Shown: positions 63,488-64,000 of the stretch, piece by piece
How the letters are laid out: each line of letters opens with the position of its first letter
How positions within the stretch are numbered: position 1 is the stretch's first letter
Assembly (NCBI GenBank): GCA_025210735.1
Contig: JAOARD010000020.1
Location: 1 to 64,000 of the forward strand
Origin: Bacteroidales bacterium
Lineage (GTDB): Bacteria > Bacteroidota > Bacteroidia > Bacteroidales > UBA6680
Direction: 5' to 3'
DNA: 64,000 nucleotides
Notes under the pieces: model-generated
The model's database searches: none
Seen by the model: the letters and a program-made list of their open reading frames with translations, nothing else
Told to the model about the DNA's origin: nothing
Position numbers and translations under genes: made by a program

Positions 63488-64000
63488 TCAGGGTTTTCCT
63501 GTTCTTGACAGATTATACACCTTGTGCTTTACAGCTCCAATGTTTAATATATTCTGCTCCATACCTTTATAATAACAAAATTCTAAAGGTATGTTCAACG
63601 ACGAATGCCTTGTTATATAGTAATCAAGCATATAGTAGAAAAACCCCTCTTTATCGGCATCGGCAGATGATGCATACAGATACAACCAGGCTCTCTGCTG
63701 ATTTCTTATAAACATCCCTATTGCACCCAGATTATTCTTATCGTCTAAGACCCCCAGAATACTCGATATACGGTTATAGAATGTAAACGACAACAGTCTG
63801 CGTAAAAAATCCTGTTCCCACTTAGACACTCTACTTACTGAATAGGTTTCATAATATTTCAGAAACTCTGATATCTGCATACCTTCCAGAACAACAAGTT
63901 TACGACGTAAAAGAGTAGTTAGCTTCTGAACTGCATCTGTTGAATATCTTACACTCGAATCAATATTTGATATCATATCTTTCTGATATGATATCCCCCC
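63488..64000 (-). CDS. GNAT-like acyltransferase, 5' part beyond the window
   Basis: The reading frame is open from the stop at 63488 to the window edge (171 codons), so the gene is truncated at its N-terminus; the ATG at 63976 is probably internal. Segments LGAIGMFIRNQQRAWLYLYA, FFYYMLDYYITRHSSLNI and LEFCYYKGMEQNILNIGAVK resemble the C-terminal half of GNAT/FemAB-like acyltransferases. Substrate unknown. A perfect GATATCATATC/GATATGATATC palindrome at 63969-63995 lies within the frame. Confidence 0.5.
   Translation of the reverse strand, partial: GGISYQKDMISNIDSSVRYSTDAVQKLTTLLRRKLVVLEGMQISEFLKYYETYSVSRVSKWEQDFLRRLLSFTFYNRISSILGVLDDKNNLGAIGMFIRNQQRAWLYLYASSADADKEGFFYYMLDYYITRHSSLNIPLEFCYYKGMEQNILNIGAVKHKVYNLSRTGKP

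Noticed and set aside
1-64000. CRISPR arrays, rRNA or tRNA genes
   Set aside because: No regular repeat-spacer pattern, no rRNA-like conserved stretch and no tRNA cloverleaf was recognised by eye; a tRNAscan or Infernal run would settle it.

Overview
The window reads as a chromosomal segment of a Bacteroidota member, most likely of the order Bacteroidales. The DNA is AT-rich. The evidence is: TonB-dependent receptors with a carboxypeptidase-regulatory-like N-terminus, DUF4252 and DUF6090 proteins, a DUF5700-like lipoprotein peptidase, a Bacteroidetes-type M3 peptidase lipoprotein, a C69 dipeptidase, KDO-8-phosphate synthase (hence a Gram-negative LPS), A-rich leaders in place of Shine-Dalgarno sequences, and promoters of the TTTG-N19/20-TAnnTTTG type. 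Genus cannot be resolved. No rRNA, tRNA, CRISPR array, integrase or transposase gene was seen. Layout, left to right. 1-767 holds a hairpin-rich interspersed repeat with an 88-bp direct duplication. 768-3452 carries a methyltransferase, a TonB-C/TPR protein and an unrecognised 326-residue protein. 3541-7597 (minus) is a self-contained unit of membrane protein, winged-helix regulator, TPR protein and TonB-dependent receptor; two near-identical palindromes precede its two halves, one of them inside a promoter. 7820-13042 holds poorly known envelope proteins, a zinc-peptidase lipoprotein and a four-repeat DM9 protein. 13233-19023 holds a SugE-type exporter, an AraC regulator, and an ECF sigma/anti-sigma pair followed by a propeller-like protein and an M23-like/S41 fusion. 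19096-20882 has small membrane proteins and a macrodomain protein; 21343-24165 a small HTH protein and the M3 peptidase. 24225-28329 has a surface protein, KptA and a tandem pair of DUF2007-like membrane proteins. 28498-28702 looks like a promoter-to-terminator structured RNA just upstream of a TlpA-like thioredoxin. 29895-31829 encodes a DUF5131 three-Cys-motif protein with its TcmP methyltransferase-like partner, a two-gene system of unknown function and the best candidate for undescribed biology here. Next come an OXA-type class D beta-lactamase, a LytS/LytR-type two-component pair facing a small TolQ/MotA-like membrane protein across LytTR-like sites, and a MITE-like element. 36489-39529 is a tight run of five housekeeping or accessory genes (VOC, HAD, AlkD-like, TfoX-N, maltose-acetyltransferase-like). 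The last part (39573-64000) is mostly core envelope and signalling: Dus, C69 dipeptidase, HtrA, a TPR histidine kinase, kdsA, rarA, a Cache-HAMP-GAF-PAS sensor, an ECF sigma operon with three DUF4252 proteins, a beta-barrel plus giant TPR pair, FtsE coupled to a 68-residue protein, a BamA-like barrel and a truncated acyltransferase at the edge. Functionally the window is dominated by cell-envelope and signalling genes. Three regulator/target groups can be read directly from the sequence: the winged-helix operator pair, the LytTR sites, and the two sigma/anti-sigma operons.
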